Shown here: piece by piece, positions 7,698 to 17,057 of the stretch
Layout of the letters: each line of letters starts with the position of its first letter
Position numbering within the stretch: the stretch's first letter is position 1
Source: Ardenticatenaceae bacterium
GTDB lineage: Bacteria > Chloroflexota > Anaerolineae > Promineifilales > Promineifilaceae
Assembly (NCBI GenBank): GCA_020634435.1
Contig: JACKBS010000016.1
Span: 1 to 64,000, forward strand
DNA length: 64,000 bases
Direction of reading: 5' to 3'
Program-made: the position numbers and the translations under genes
Notes under the pieces: model-generated
Seen by the model: the letters and a program-made list of their open reading frames with translations, nothing else
Databases searched by the model: none
Told to the model about the DNA's origin: nothing

Positions 7698-8951
7698 ATG
7701 AGTCTGCAAAGAAGAGACGAGCAGGTCCAACTGGACAATAGCGTCACCACCGTCACCGAACGATTGGAATCCAACGAGCATTTCACCGGCGTGGGCATCA
7801 ACGTGGTGGTGATTTCCCTCTCCATTGTTGCCTTGCTGCCGCTGCTGCTTTCCAGCCGCTTTTGGGCGCTGCCCACCTGGCAAATTGTCGTGATTCTGCT
7901 GCTGTGGACCATTTACGTGGTTAATGGCACAGGCGGCATGATGCTGCACGAGCGCTTTATTGATCGCTGGTATGCCGGGTATGCCTACTTTGGCGTGCAG
8001 CTCCTGATGATGGCCGGGCTCCTGCTTTTAACAACGGAGATGAGCGGCGCGATCTGGATCATGATTCTGCCCATTGCCGCCCAAAGCCTGGCCTATTCCT
8101 GGCGGTTTACAGTGACCATCTGCCTCATCTTGCTGGGCTTGATGTGGGCAGCTTATTTTAAACAGCAGTCATTGGAAGATACCGTGATCGATCTGCTCTC
8201 GATTGGCGTATCGCTGCTGTTCACCCTCATCTTTACCAGCATCGCCTTGCGGGAAAGCGCTGCTCGCAGCCAGGTGCAGCGATTGGCCACCGACCTACGC
8301 CAGGCCAACCATCGGTTGGCTGAATACGCCGCCCAGGCCGAAGAACTGGCCACGATGCGGGAACGCAATCGCGTCGCCCGCGAAATACACGACAACTTGG
8401 GCCACTATCTCACCGTGGTCAACGTGCAAATTGAAGCGGCCAAAGCGATCATGACCGCCCAGCCAGAAAAGGCCAAAGATGCCCTCGACAAGGCACAAAA
8501 CCTGACGCAAGAAGGCTTGGCCGCCGTGCGCCAATCGGTGAGCACCTTGCGCGAATCGCCGTTGACCAACCAGACATTGGCGGAAGCATTGGCCCAGCTG
8601 GCGGAAGAAGCCCGCGAATCCGGGCTGGTCGCCGAACTCAGCATCGAGGGAGAGCCAGGCAAACGCGACCCAAAAGTGGAACTGACCGTGTATCGGGCGG
8701 TGCAGGAAGGGCTTACCAACGTGCGCAAACACGCCCGCGCCTCGCGCATAGACATATGGCTGCGTTATGAACCCAAAGAAACGGTGCTGACGCTGAAAGA
8801 CAATGGCATCGGCGCGGACCTGGCGCAAAAAAGCGCCAGCAGTTTTGGTCTGGTGGGGATTGAAGAACGGGTCAATTTGCTAAACGGCCGTATGCAAATC
8901 ACCACCGCTCCACAGCAAGGCTTCCAGTTCACTATCACCCTGCCCACCTAA
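7698..8951 (+). CDS. NarL/LiaS-type sensor histidine kinase (HisKA_3), orphan
   Basis: 417 residues. The N-terminal 200 residues hold about six membrane segments with short loops and no large sensor domain, so the signal is probably sensed in the membrane. A coiled region (RQANHRLAEYAAQAEELATM) leads into the HisKA_3 dimerisation box REIHDNLGHYLT, whose His is the expected phosphorylation site. The C-terminal HATPase has LTNVRKHARA (N box), LKDNGIGAD and SSFGLVGIEERV. This class normally works with a NarL/FixJ response regulator, but none lies next to it; the gene downstream is convergent. It overlaps functionally with hslO only by position. Confidence 0.92.
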   Translation: MSLQRRDEQVQLDNSVTTVTERLESNEHFTGVGINVVVISLSIVALLPLLLSSRFWALPTWQIVVILLLWTIYVVNGTGGMMLHERFIDRWYAGYAYFGVQLLMMAGLLLLTTEMSGAIWIMILPIAAQSLAYSWRFTVTICLILLGLMWAAYFKQQSLEDTVIDLLSIGVSLLFTLIFTSIALRESAARSQVQRLATDLRQANHRLAEYAAQAEELATMRERNRVAREIHDNLGHYLTVVNVQIEAAKAIMTAQPEKAKDALDKAQNLTQEGLAAVRQSVSTLRESPLTNQTLAEALAQLAEEARESGLVAELSIEGEPGKRDPKVELTVYRAVQEGLTNVRKHARASRIDIWLRYEPKETVLTLKDNGIGADLAQKSASSFGLVGIEERVNLLNGRMQITTAPQQGFQFTITLPT

Positions 8952-8954
8952 CCC

Positions 8955-9023
8955 TGTCATGCCCGCCTGCGTGGGCATCCACCGCTTACAAAAGTATGGA
9001 TTCCCGCTTTCGCGGGAATGACA
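8955..9023. repeat. Interspersed palindromic repeat (TGTCAT...ATGACA)
   Basis: The element begins TGTCATGCCCGC and ends CGCGGGAATGACA, with internal hairpins (GCCCGCCTGCGTGGGC and ATTCCCGCTTTCGCGGGAAT). It lies between convergent genes and may end both transcripts. It has the look of a REP-like mobile palindrome; TGTCAT-ended repeats also appear at 53960-54260. Confidence 0.7.
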
Positions 9024-9043
9024 CATTAAGTAGCCGCGCTTTC

Positions 9044-10213
9044 TTAGCGCGTTTTGGGAGATTGCTGCCAAGCATAAAAAGCACGGCGCGGCGTCAGGTC
9101 GGGGTTGACCAGGCTGTAGCCGCTCATTTCGTCGGTGGGGGAACGGCCGTAAACCAGATTCCACACTGTAAACAGCTCTACCCACGGCCACTCAGCCGCC
9201 GCGCGCGCCCGCGCCGCCAGCAAATAATCTGCCTGCTGCGCCTCGGAGACGGCGGGCTGGTTGCCATCCACTACCGTGTACCCCAGTTCCGTAATCCAGA
9301 TTGGCTTGGTCACTCCGGCTGCCTGCGTGATTTCAACCATTTGGGCAATGCGACCCAGGGTAAGATTGTTGTACTCTCCGTCCGGCGCATCTGGCGCAAG
9401 GCCAAAGCCGTAGGCATGAACAGCCAACACATCCACGCAGTCAGCCATACCCACCGTCCACAGCTGCTCCAGAAAAACACGATCATCCACCGCGCGGGGC
9501 GACTGCTCATTGGTCGGTGCCAGACCGCCACCCACCACCAGCGCCTGCGGATCGGCTGCCCGAATCTGGCGAAAAGCGACGCCCAGCACACCCACATAAT
9601 CGGCGGGGTCAGCCACCCAGCCATCAAACCTGGCCCAATGCTCTTCCAGATTGCCGCCAGAGCGGCTCCATTCGGCGGCTAAATTGGGTTCATTCCAGAT
9701 AATGTAGCCAAGGATTTGCCCCTGGTAGCGCTGGGCAACGGCCGTTACAAATCCCCCATACGCCGCCAAATCAAACGGTAAGCCGCCGGGGTTGTCTGGC
9801 ACGGCCCATTCGGGCGGCATGTCCAGCCGCAGCACCAGGTTCAGGCCACGCTGGCGCACCGTCTGGACCAGCGCATCGCTGGCGTCCCAGGCAAACGCAC
9901 CTGGCGCTGGCTGCACGTCGCGCCAGGGCAGCACCTGCACAATCGTGTCGAAGCCTGCTTCAACGGCTAGATTGACGATGGTTTCATCGACAAACAGGGT
10001 GTGAACGGCGTAGCGCGGCGGAGGCGTGGTAGCGGGGTTGATGCGTGCTGGCGATACGGCCGTTTTTGGCACCACAACATCGGCAAACCGTTCGCAAGCA
10101 TGGGTGGGGATGGGGGTTGGCGTGGCAGGAACGGCCGTAGCCGCCACATCAGGCGGCACAGAGCGGCAGGCAGCCAATCCTACCAGCAACACAAGCCAGG
10201 CAAACCATTTCAT
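9044..10213 (-). CDS. Lipoprotein with a clan GH-A glycosidase-like barrel
   Basis: 389 residues from the chosen ATG at 10213. The signal peptide ends in the lipobox LVGLAAC, so the mature protein is lipid-anchored outside the membrane. After a Pro/Thr linker the sequence looks like a TIM-barrel glycosidase: FDTIVQVLPWRDV, LRLDMPPEW, then IIWNEPN (candidate acid/base Glu) near residue 175 and WITELGYTV (candidate nucleophile Glu) near 330. The order fits GH39/GH5/GH42-like families, but the substrate cannot be named. An upstream extension to 10288 is discarded because it buries the signal peptide. Confidence 0.75.
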   Translation of the reverse strand: MKWFAWLVLLVGLAACRSVPPDVAATAVPATPTPIPTHACERFADVVVPKTAVSPARINPATTPPPRYAVHTLFVDETIVNLAVEAGFDTIVQVLPWRDVQPAPGAFAWDASDALVQTVRQRGLNLVLRLDMPPEWAVPDNPGGLPFDLAAYGGFVTAVAQRYQGQILGYIIWNEPNLAAEWSRSGGNLEEHWARFDGWVADPADYVGVLGVAFRQIRAADPQALVVGGGLAPTNEQSPRAVDDRVFLEQLWTVGMADCVDVLAVHAYGFGLAPDAPDGEYNNLTLGRIAQMVEITQAAGVTKPIWITELGYTVVDGNQPAVSEAQQADYLLAARARAAAEWPWVELFTVWNLVYGRSPTDEMSGYSLVNPDLTPRRAFYAWQQSPKTR

Positions 10214-10458
10214 CCGCCAAGCGTACCAAATTTGAGCGCCGCCACCGGCACGACCAGCAAACGATTTCCCTGCGAAAAGCCGCGACACAAAAACGGTGTC
10301 AAAAATAGTGTGCTTTTTTGTTACTGACAGCTGCCGATCTGCTGTTTACACTGCTCTCTCATGAAGCCAGTCTGCTCGTTACCTTCAGGGGAGCAATTCT
10401 CTCACGGTTTAATCGTGCCCACTTTCTCATTCTGCCAACAAGGAGCTACTAGAAAATC

Positions 10459-13400
10459 ATGCTAAAAACACAACTCATTCGCGGATTTATCCTCGCAACC
10501 ATTTTGATCGGCACATTGCTACTAGGACATCCCACAAAAGCGGTGGAGGCAACGGCCGTTTCCCCCCAAACCCTGCTCAATTCCGACGGTACCTTAAACC
10601 TGGATGGCGCGTTCAACGGCGTTCTCGATTTGCAAGGCTACAGCGTGACTCTGGATCCAGCTCGTGGCCCGATTTTGGACCCAGCCAGCACGGATGCCGC
10701 CACCACCCTGCCCGGCGATTGGGGCAGCGTGGGCGAAGGCGGTGGGGCGGTTGATGCCGGTGTGCGGGATATTGTGGTGAGTGGAACGGCCGTTTACGTC
10801 GGCGGTGACTTTACCGATGTGGCCAACATCCCCGCCGCTGATTTTGTAGCCAAGTGGGATGGGGCCAACTGGTCGGCCTTGGGCAGCAACGGCGCAGACG
10901 ATGGCGCGTTGGGCGGTTCGGTTTACGCGCTGCTGGTCGATGGCTCGGACCTGTATGTGGGCGGCTCATTTAACAACGTGAACAACAATGGCACCGTGCT
11001 AGAAACGGCCGATTATCTGGCCAAATGGGACGGCACAAATTGGTCTGCCTTCGGCAGCAATGGCGCGGGCGATGGCGCGTTAACGGCCACTGTGTATGCC
11101 TTAGGCCTGAGCGGCGCAAACCTGTATGTGGGCGGCTCGTTCACCAATGTCAATAACAATGGCGTTGTTGTGCCCGAAGCCGACTACATTGCCCGATGGG
11201 ACGGGGCCAACTGGTCCGCGCTGGGCAGCGACGGGGCGGGCAACGGTGCATTGAGCGCGCTGGTGGACGCCATTGCCATCAACGGCACGGATGTGTATGT
11301 AGGCGGTTATTTCATCAACGTCAACAACAACGGCACGCCGCTGCCAGAGGCCGATTATCTGGCCAAATGGGACGGCACAGATTGGTCTGCCCTGGGCAGC
11401 AATGGCGCAGGCAATGGTGCCCTTAGCAGCTTCGTTTACGCGCTAGGCGTCAGCGGCACAGATCTGTATGTGAGTGGCTTGTTTACCAATGTCAACAACA
11501 ACGGCGTGCCTCTGCCAGAGGCCGATTATCTGGCCAAATGGGACGGCACAGATTGGTCCGCCCTGGGCAGCAACGGCGCGGGCGATGGTGCGCTGAACAG
11601 CTATGTTTTGACCCTGCTGGTGGACGGTAGCGATGTCTACGTGGGCGGTGCGTTTACCAATGTGAACAATAATGGAACGGCCGTAAACACTGCCGATTAT
11701 CTGGCCAAGTGGGACGGCACCAACTGGTCTGCCCTGGGCAACGACGGCGCAGGCAACGGCGCAATTCCCAGCAAATCTACCCCCTACATTGCCGCGCTGG
11801 CGCTCAACGGCAGCGAGCTATTCGCGGGCGGCGGTTTCTTCGACCTCAACAATGGCGGCAGTGTGCTGCCCCAGGCTGACTACATTGCCAAATGGGATAC
11901 GGGCACGTCAGCCTGGTCGTCGCTGGGCACGGTGGCCAATGGGTCCCTGGTGAATGGGTACACAGCCAGCCAGGTGAATGCGATTGCGGTGGTGGGAACG
12001 GCCGTCTACGTCGGCGGCTTGTTTAGCAACGTCTCCAACCACGGCATCAACATTCCCGAAGCCGATTATATTGTTAAATGGGACACCCTGACCGAAAACT
12101 GGTCTGCCCTCGGCAGCAACGGGGCGGGCAATGGCGCTTTGTTCAATCGCGTCCAGGCATTGGCCGTCAACGGCACCGATTTGTACGTGGGCGGCAACTT
12201 CATCAACGTCAACAACAACGGCGTCATGCTGCCTACCGCCGATTACGTCGCCAAATGGGACACCCTGACCGAAAACTGGTCCGCCCTCGGCAGCAACGGG
12301 GCGGGCAACGGCGCATTGCCCAGTGGCAGCTTCGTCACGGCGCTGGCGATGAACGGCAGCACGCTGATCGTGGGCGGCGGGTTTAACAACCTCAACAACA
12401 ACGGCAGCGTCATTCCCGAGGCCGATTACATAGCCCAGTGGGACGGGGCCAACTGGTCCGCCCTGGGCAGCAATGGCGCAGGCGACGGCGCGCTCAACGG
12501 TTCCGTAATGGCACTGACCGTAGACGGCACCACGCTGTATGTGGGCGGCACCTTTACCAATGCCGCCACCCTGCCCACGGCTGACTACGTGGCCAAATGG
12601 AGTGGCGGCAGCTGGTCGGCCCTCGGCAGCAATGGCTCGGGGGACGGGTCTCTCAACAACGGCGTAACCGCCATTGCCGTGGCCGGATCATCGGTGTACG
12701 TTGGTGGGTCTTTTACCAACGTCAATAACGGCGGTGTGGTGCTAAATACGGCCGATTTAATTGCCGAATGGGACACAGGAACGGGGAATTGGTCGGCGTT
12801 GGGCAGCAATGGCATGGGCGACGGCATATTCTGTACCGCCTGTGGCAGCTCGATTGCCGCCATCTTTGTTGACGGCACCGATGTTTATATTGGCGGCACG
12901 TTTACCAATCTAAACAGCAACGGCGCGGTCCTCGATGCGGCCGACTACATCGCCAAATGGGACGGCACGAGTTGGTCCGCGTTGGGCAACAACGGCGCAG
13001 GCAATGGGGCAATCCCGACCAATATTAATTCCAGAGTTCACGTCATTACCAGCTTGGGCACGGACCTGCTGGTAGGCGGCAACATCGCCAATCTCAGCAA
13101 CAACGGCGCTGCCCTGCCCGAAGCCGATTATCTGGCAATCTACGGCATTTCCAACGAAGGGCCAGACACGACGCCGCCAACCGTCGTCTCGGTTACCCGG
13201 CTGGATGCCAACCCCACCAGCGCCACCACCGTTCGCTTCCTGGTCACGTTCTCCGAATCGGTCAGCGGTCTGGATGCCAGCAACTTCCAACTGGCAACCA
13301 GCGGCATTACCGGGGCAAAGGTGATCCAGATGGGACCGTTCGTAAACGGCATTGGTCCGATCACGGTGAACACCGGCGGCGGCGTAGGCACCATTCGCCT

Positions 13401-13542
13401 GGATGTCATCGACGATGACACGATTAAAGATGCAGCGGGGCTGCCACTCGGCGGCGTGGGGTTGGACAACGGCACGTTTACCAGCGGCGAGGTTTACCAA
13501 ATACAGATGCGCCAGCTTTACCTGCCACTGGTTTTGCGGTAA
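10459..13542 (+). CDS. Secreted protein with 14 propeller-like repeats and YLPLV tail
   Basis: 1027 residues. A signal peptide (about residues 1-30) is followed by 14 units of some 65-75 residues. Each has a YVGGxFxNVNNNG strand pair, then ADYxAKWDGxxWSALGSNGxGxGA, so blades of a beta-propeller are likely (14 equals two seven-bladed rings). Residues from about 900 form a bacterial Ig-like domain (VRFLVTFSESVSGLDASNFQL), and the protein ends QLYLPLVLR. No enzyme residues are evident; a surface adhesin or scaffold role is an inference. The DNA repeats are homogenised. It is preceded by an AAGGAG RBS and stands as a single gene. Confidence 0.85.
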   Translation: MLKTQLIRGFILATILIGTLLLGHPTKAVEATAVSPQTLLNSDGTLNLDGAFNGVLDLQGYSVTLDPARGPILDPASTDAATTLPGDWGSVGEGGGAVDAGVRDIVVSGTAVYVGGDFTDVANIPAADFVAKWDGANWSALGSNGADDGALGGSVYALLVDGSDLYVGGSFNNVNNNGTVLETADYLAKWDGTNWSAFGSNGAGDGALTATVYALGLSGANLYVGGSFTNVNNNGVVVPEADYIARWDGANWSALGSDGAGNGALSALVDAIAINGTDVYVGGYFINVNNNGTPLPEADYLAKWDGTDWSALGSNGAGNGALSSFVYALGVSGTDLYVSGLFTNVNNNGVPLPEADYLAKWDGTDWSALGSNGAGDGALNSYVLTLLVDGSDVYVGGAFTNVNNNGTAVNTADYLAKWDGTNWSALGNDGAGNGAIPSKSTPYIAALALNGSELFAGGGFFDLNNGGSVLPQADYIAKWDTGTSAWSSLGTVANGSLVNGYTASQVNAIAVVGTAVYVGGLFSNVSNHGINIPEADYIVKWDTLTENWSALGSNGAGNGALFNRVQALAVNGTDLYVGGNFINVNNNGVMLPTADYVAKWDTLTENWSALGSNGAGNGALPSGSFVTALAMNGSTLIVGGGFNNLNNNGSVIPEADYIAQWDGANWSALGSNGAGDGALNGSVMALTVDGTTLYVGGTFTNAATLPTADYVAKWSGGSWSALGSNGSGDGSLNNGVTAIAVAGSSVYVGGSFTNVNNGGVVLNTADLIAEWDTGTGNWSALGSNGMGDGIFCTACGSSIAAIFVDGTDVYIGGTFTNLNSNGAVLDAADYIAKWDGTSWSALGNNGAGNGAIPTNINSRVHVITSLGTDLLVGGNIANLSNNGAALPEADYLAIYGISNEGPDTTPPTVVSVTRLDANPTSATTVRFLVTFSESVSGLDASNFQLATSGITGAKVIQMGPFVNGIGPITVNTGGGVGTIRLDVIDDDTIKDAAGLPLGGVGLDNGTFTSGEVYQIQMRQLYLPLVLR

Positions 13543-13600
13543 GTACGGCCGTTGCCGCACATTTACAAACACGAATTTTCACTTATAGGAGACACCCATC

Positions 13601-13870
13601 ATGGACGACAAAACGATTTATGAACATTTGAGCCGCCTCAGCCAAGCCATTGCCCGCCTGGAGCGCAAAACCGACTTTATCCTTGACCACTTGCATTTGA
13701 CGTTTGTGGACACACCCGGCAACAATATTCCGCCAGAACTGCGCGAGGTGTACAATTTGCTGCAACAAGGCAAGAAGCTGGAGGCAATTCAAGCTTACCG
13801 CAAACTGACCCAGGCCAGTTTTGAGGTTGCCAAAACGGCCGTTGAAAAAATGGAATTAGGTCTGGGTTAA
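13601..13870 (+). CDS. Small protein with a ribosomal L7/L12 C-terminal-like domain
   Basis: 89 residues. A short coiled N-terminus (LSRLSQAIARLERKTDFIL) is followed by a segment that matches the alpha/beta fold of the bL12 C-terminal domain: VYNLLQQGKKLEAIQAYRK, then ASFEVAKTAVEKMEL. True L7/L12 is about 120 residues and lies in the rplJL operon; this is a stand-alone relative with unknown role. A TAGGAGA RBS precedes the ATG. Confidence 0.7.
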   Translation: MDDKTIYEHLSRLSQAIARLERKTDFILDHLHLTFVDTPGNNIPPELREVYNLLQQGKKLEAIQAYRKLTQASFEVAKTAVEKMELGLG

Positions 13871-13886
13871 GGAACAAAACGCTCGT

Positions 13887-14360
13887 ATGCTCACCAATAA
13901 GGTTGTCACTCTCATTCTTTTGCTCATGATACTGACGGTTGGGGCTTGTAGTTCAACCGACACCACGTCACCAACCGACGAGCCAGACCCGACGGCAAGG
14001 CCGAAAACGCTCACGATCCAGCTTGGCCAGCCTATCACGGTGCCCAGGGGTGAAACGGCCGTACTTCCCGCCGCCGATCTCAACGTGAAGTTTGTGGACC
14101 TTTTATTCGAATCGCGCTGCCCTAGCAACGTGCAGTGCGTTGAAGCGGGCGAGGCGCGTATCTCGATTCGCGTTAGCCAAGGCGAGGCAGAAGCCGAAAC
14201 GCTAGAAATGAACACCAATCCACCACTCAAACAAGATGTGGTCAGTTATGGCGACTTCCAAATTCAGCTAACGGCGCTCAATCCTTATCCTGAAGAGATC
14301 GACCAACGCATTCCGGCAAGACGCTATGAAGCAACCTTTGTGGTGACGGAACGGCCGTAA
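13887..14360 (+). CDS. Lipoprotein, unknown function
   Basis: 157 residues with a signal peptide ending in the lipobox LTVGACSS, so it is expected on the outer face of the membrane. The mature part is an all-beta domain with two cysteines in RCPSNVQCVEAGEA, likely a disulfide. That CPxxVxCxxAGEA wording occurs in other uncharacterised lipoproteins. It lies in a run of three small genes with gaps under 20 bases. Confidence 0.7.
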   Translation: MLTNKVVTLILLLMILTVGACSSTDTTSPTDEPDPTARPKTLTIQLGQPITVPRGETAVLPAADLNVKFVDLLFESRCPSNVQCVEAGEARISIRVSQGEAEAETLEMNTNPPLKQDVVSYGDFQIQLTALNPYPEEIDQRIPARRYEATFVVTERP

Positions 14361-14369
14361 AACTCCACC

Positions 14370-14618
14370 ATGAAACTAAAGCTCAGCCTGACGTTTGGCT
14401 TGCTCATCATCAGTTCCCTGCTCTGGCGAATGTACGTCATGGCCACCCTCTCAGACACCTTTCCGGTTGGATTTCCCCTGCAATTTTATCTTGCCTGGGG
14501 GCCATGCCCGCCAGGGCAGCAGTGCGCCGAATTCAACTGGATGTGGCTGGCGTTAGATATTCTCTTCTGGTATGCGGTCAGCACAGTCGGTGTGTGGCTG
14601 TGGCAAAAGAGAGCCTAA
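14370..14618 (+). CDS. Small membrane protein, 82 aa
   Basis: Two membrane segments (about residues 5-25 and 60-76) flank a loop with a CPPGQQC pair of cysteines, which would face outside if both termini are cytoplasmic. No family recognised. It follows the lipoprotein gene after 9 bases, so both may be made together. Confidence 0.5.
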   Translation: MKLKLSLTFGLLIISSLLWRMYVMATLSDTFPVGFPLQFYLAWGPCPPGQQCAEFNWMWLALDILFWYAVSTVGVWLWQKRA

Positions 14619-14779
14619 CGCGAGCGCGGCATGCCTAGTTCTGACAAACATCACCTTCTGCACGTGCCAATTGCGACTAGGTGAACGGCCGTGCATCCAG
14701 TACGATTCCTTGTGGCCGTTATGAGGCGACTTGTGTCAGTACGGCCGTTTACCATCTTTACTTAGCCAAGGAGTCAATC

Positions 14780-16408
14780 ATGTCTGATACAGACACCACA
14801 TTAACAGGCGTTGACCTGCTGCACAATCCACTGCACAACCACGGCACCGCCTTTACCGATGAAGAACGAGACAGCTACAAGCTGCGTGGTCTGCTGCCAC
14901 CGCGCATTTTCACCCAAGAACGTCAGGTGCAGCGTTCCCTGGGCAACTACCGCAAAAAGCAAAACGATCTGGAACGGTATATTTACCTCATCAGCCTGGA
15001 AGACCGCAACGAAACCCTGTTTTATCGCCTGGTGATGGACAATCTGGAAGAGATGATGCCTATCATCTACACCCCCACCGTCGGCAAGGCGTGTCAGGAA
15101 TTTGCCCACATTTTCCGCCGCCCGCGCGGCCTCTACATTTCTGCCGAAGACAAGGGTCGCGTCGCTGAAGTTATCGCCAACTGGCCGCTCGACGATGTTG
15201 AGGTCATTGTGGTCACCGACGGCGAGCGCATTTTGGGTCTGGGCGATTTAGGCGTCAACGGGATGGGTATTCCGGTGGGTAAGCTGTCACTCTACACCGC
15301 CTGCGCCGGTATCAATCCCGCTAAAACATTGCCAATTACGCTGGACGTAGGCACAGAAAACGAAAAGCTGCTAGATGATCCGCTCTACATCGGCCTGCCG
15401 CAGCGGCGGCTGCGCGGTGCAGAATATGATGCGTTGGTAGATGAGTTCATGACGGCCGTTAACGAACGGTATCCCAACGTCATGGTCCAGTTTGAGGATT
15501 TTGCCAACCTCAACGCTTTCCGCCTGCTGCACAAATATCGGAACCAGTACTGCACCTTCAACGACGACATTCAAGGCACCGCCAGCGTCACGTTGGCCGG
15601 TATCTACTCAGCCCTGCGCCTGACAGGCGGCAAGTTGGGCGAGCAAAAATTGCTCTTCCTGGGCGCTGGCGAAGCAGGCATCGGCATTGCGGATTTGATC
15701 GTGTCGGCAATGATGGATGAAGGATTGAGCGAAGCTGAAGCCCGGCAGCGCTGCTGGTTTGTGGATTCGCGCGGCCTGGTAGAGAGCACCCGCACCGATC
15801 TGGCCGAACACAAACTGCACTACGCCCACGAGTTTGCGCCGCAGCCCAATCTGCTCGCTGCCGTGAACGCTCTAAAACCAACAGGCATCATCGGCGTTTC
15901 GGGCCGGGGTCAAATGTTCACCAAACCGATCGTGGAAGCGATGGCCGCTCTCAATGAACGGCCGATTGTTTTTGCCCTCTCCAACCCCACCGCCAACTCC
16001 GAATGCACCGCCGAAGAAGCGTACACCTGGTCTGAAGGCCGGGCCATCTTTGCCAGCGGCAGCCCGTTTGACCCGGTAACCTACAATGGCAAGACATTTG
16101 TGCCTGGTCAGGGTAATAACTCGTACATCTTCCCTGGTGTGGGGCTGGGTGTGGTCGCGGTGAAAGCCCGCCACGTACCGGATGAAATGTTCATGGCCGC
16201 AGCCCGCACGTTGGCCCAACTGGTCACGGAAGAGGATTTGGCCATGGGGCGCATCTACCCCTCGCTCAAGCGGATTCGTGAGGTATCGGTGGCCATTGGA
16301 ACGGCCGTTGCCGAAGTTGCTTACCAACAAGAACTGGCCCGTGTACCACGCCCCGATAATCTGGCTGAATTTGTCCAGGCTCAGATGTACCACCCCAGTT
16401 ACAAATAA
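14780..16408 (+). CDS. NAD-dependent malic enzyme
   Basis: 542 residues, the usual size of the large-subunit NAD-type enzyme (MaeA/SfcA group). It decarboxylates malate to pyruvate with reduction of NAD(P) in the cytoplasm. Landmarks: SLEDRNETLFYRLV and MPIIYTPTVGKACQEF (catalytic Tyr), GLGDLGVNGMGIPVGKL with the catalytic Lys, VQFEDF and NDDIQGTASV (metal site), and the nucleotide-binding LFLGAGEAGIGIAD. The start at 14780 has an AAGGAG RBS; a frame opening at 14681 has none. A strong terminator follows. Confidence 0.95.
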   Translation: MSDTDTTLTGVDLLHNPLHNHGTAFTDEERDSYKLRGLLPPRIFTQERQVQRSLGNYRKKQNDLERYIYLISLEDRNETLFYRLVMDNLEEMMPIIYTPTVGKACQEFAHIFRRPRGLYISAEDKGRVAEVIANWPLDDVEVIVVTDGERILGLGDLGVNGMGIPVGKLSLYTACAGINPAKTLPITLDVGTENEKLLDDPLYIGLPQRRLRGAEYDALVDEFMTAVNERYPNVMVQFEDFANLNAFRLLHKYRNQYCTFNDDIQGTASVTLAGIYSALRLTGGKLGEQKLLFLGAGEAGIGIADLIVSAMMDEGLSEAEARQRCWFVDSRGLVESTRTDLAEHKLHYAHEFAPQPNLLAAVNALKPTGIIGVSGRGQMFTKPIVEAMAALNERPIVFALSNPTANSECTAEEAYTWSEGRAIFASGSPFDPVTYNGKTFVPGQGNNSYIFPGVGLGVVAVKARHVPDEMFMAAARTLAQLVTEEDLAMGRIYPSLKRIREVSVAIGTAVAEVAYQQELARVPRPDNLAEFVQAQMYHPSYK

Positions 16409-16435
16409 ATAAGCCGGTTTTCACCGGTATGCGTG

Positions 16436-16490
16436 AAAAAACACGCAGGTAAACCATATGCATCCCCACCGGGTTTACCTGCGTGTTTTT
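16436..16490. terminator. Bidirectional terminator between malic enzyme and response regulator
   Basis: Long arms at 16436-16455 and 16472-16490 (core CACGCAGGTAAACC paired with GGTTTACCTGCGTG) are flanked by A6 on the left and T5 on the right, so the hairpin works in both directions for these convergent genes. Confidence 0.9.
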
Positions 16491-16512
16491 CGTCTTTGGC
16501 TGATTATTTGGT

Positions 16513-16896
16513 TCAGTTCAAGGGAGAAGGTGCAGGTAACAATTCCCGCACGCTGTGAATTAACTCTTCAACGGTGATGGGCTTGCACAAATAGCAGTTG
16601 GCCCCAGCCGCCATGCCTTCAGCAACTGCCTGATGCTGCGTTTTGCCGCTGAGCATGATGATGGGCAGACTCACAAATTCAGCATCGCTGCGCAGCTGTT
16701 TGCACAGGCTGACGCCATCCAAATTAGGCATCATCACGTCCAACACCAAAATATCGGGGGTGATTTCCTCTAGCTTTTCCAGAGCATCCAGGCCATCTTC
16801 GGCTTCGATCACGTCAAAACCGCCAATTTCCAGCATTGCACGCAGCATATCGCGCAAATTAGGGTCGTCGTCCACTAATAAGATTGAGTACTTCAC
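16513..16896 (-). CDS. Single-domain response regulator (CheY-like)
   Basis: 127 residues, receiver domain only. The acidic pocket (LVDDDPN), the phospho-acceptor Asp in LVLDVMMPN at about residue 53, the Ser in IMLSGKT and the Lys in LCKPIT are all present. With no output domain it must act through a partner protein. No kinase lies beside it; the nearest kinase genes in the window are at 7.7 and 23.9 kb. An extra Cys pair (NCYLCKP) surrounds the conserved Lys. Confidence 0.93.
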   Translation of the reverse strand: MKYSILLVDDDPNLRDMLRAMLEIGGFDVIEAEDGLDALEKLEEITPDILVLDVMMPNLDGVSLCKQLRSDAEFVSLPIIMLSGKTQHQAVAEGMAAGANCYLCKPITVEELIHSVRELLPAPSPLN

Positions 16897-17057
16897 TGAT
16901 TTCTCCTCTGTTTTGGACCTATAAATTGGATGAGCTTATTCCACTGCGTATTAAACCATGAAGCGGCGCTCCATCGCAGTAGGAAAATATAGCCAGAAAG
17001 TACCACAGGAGGCACCAATCTTGAACGTGGGAGAACGGTTTGGCGACGGCCGTTTCC

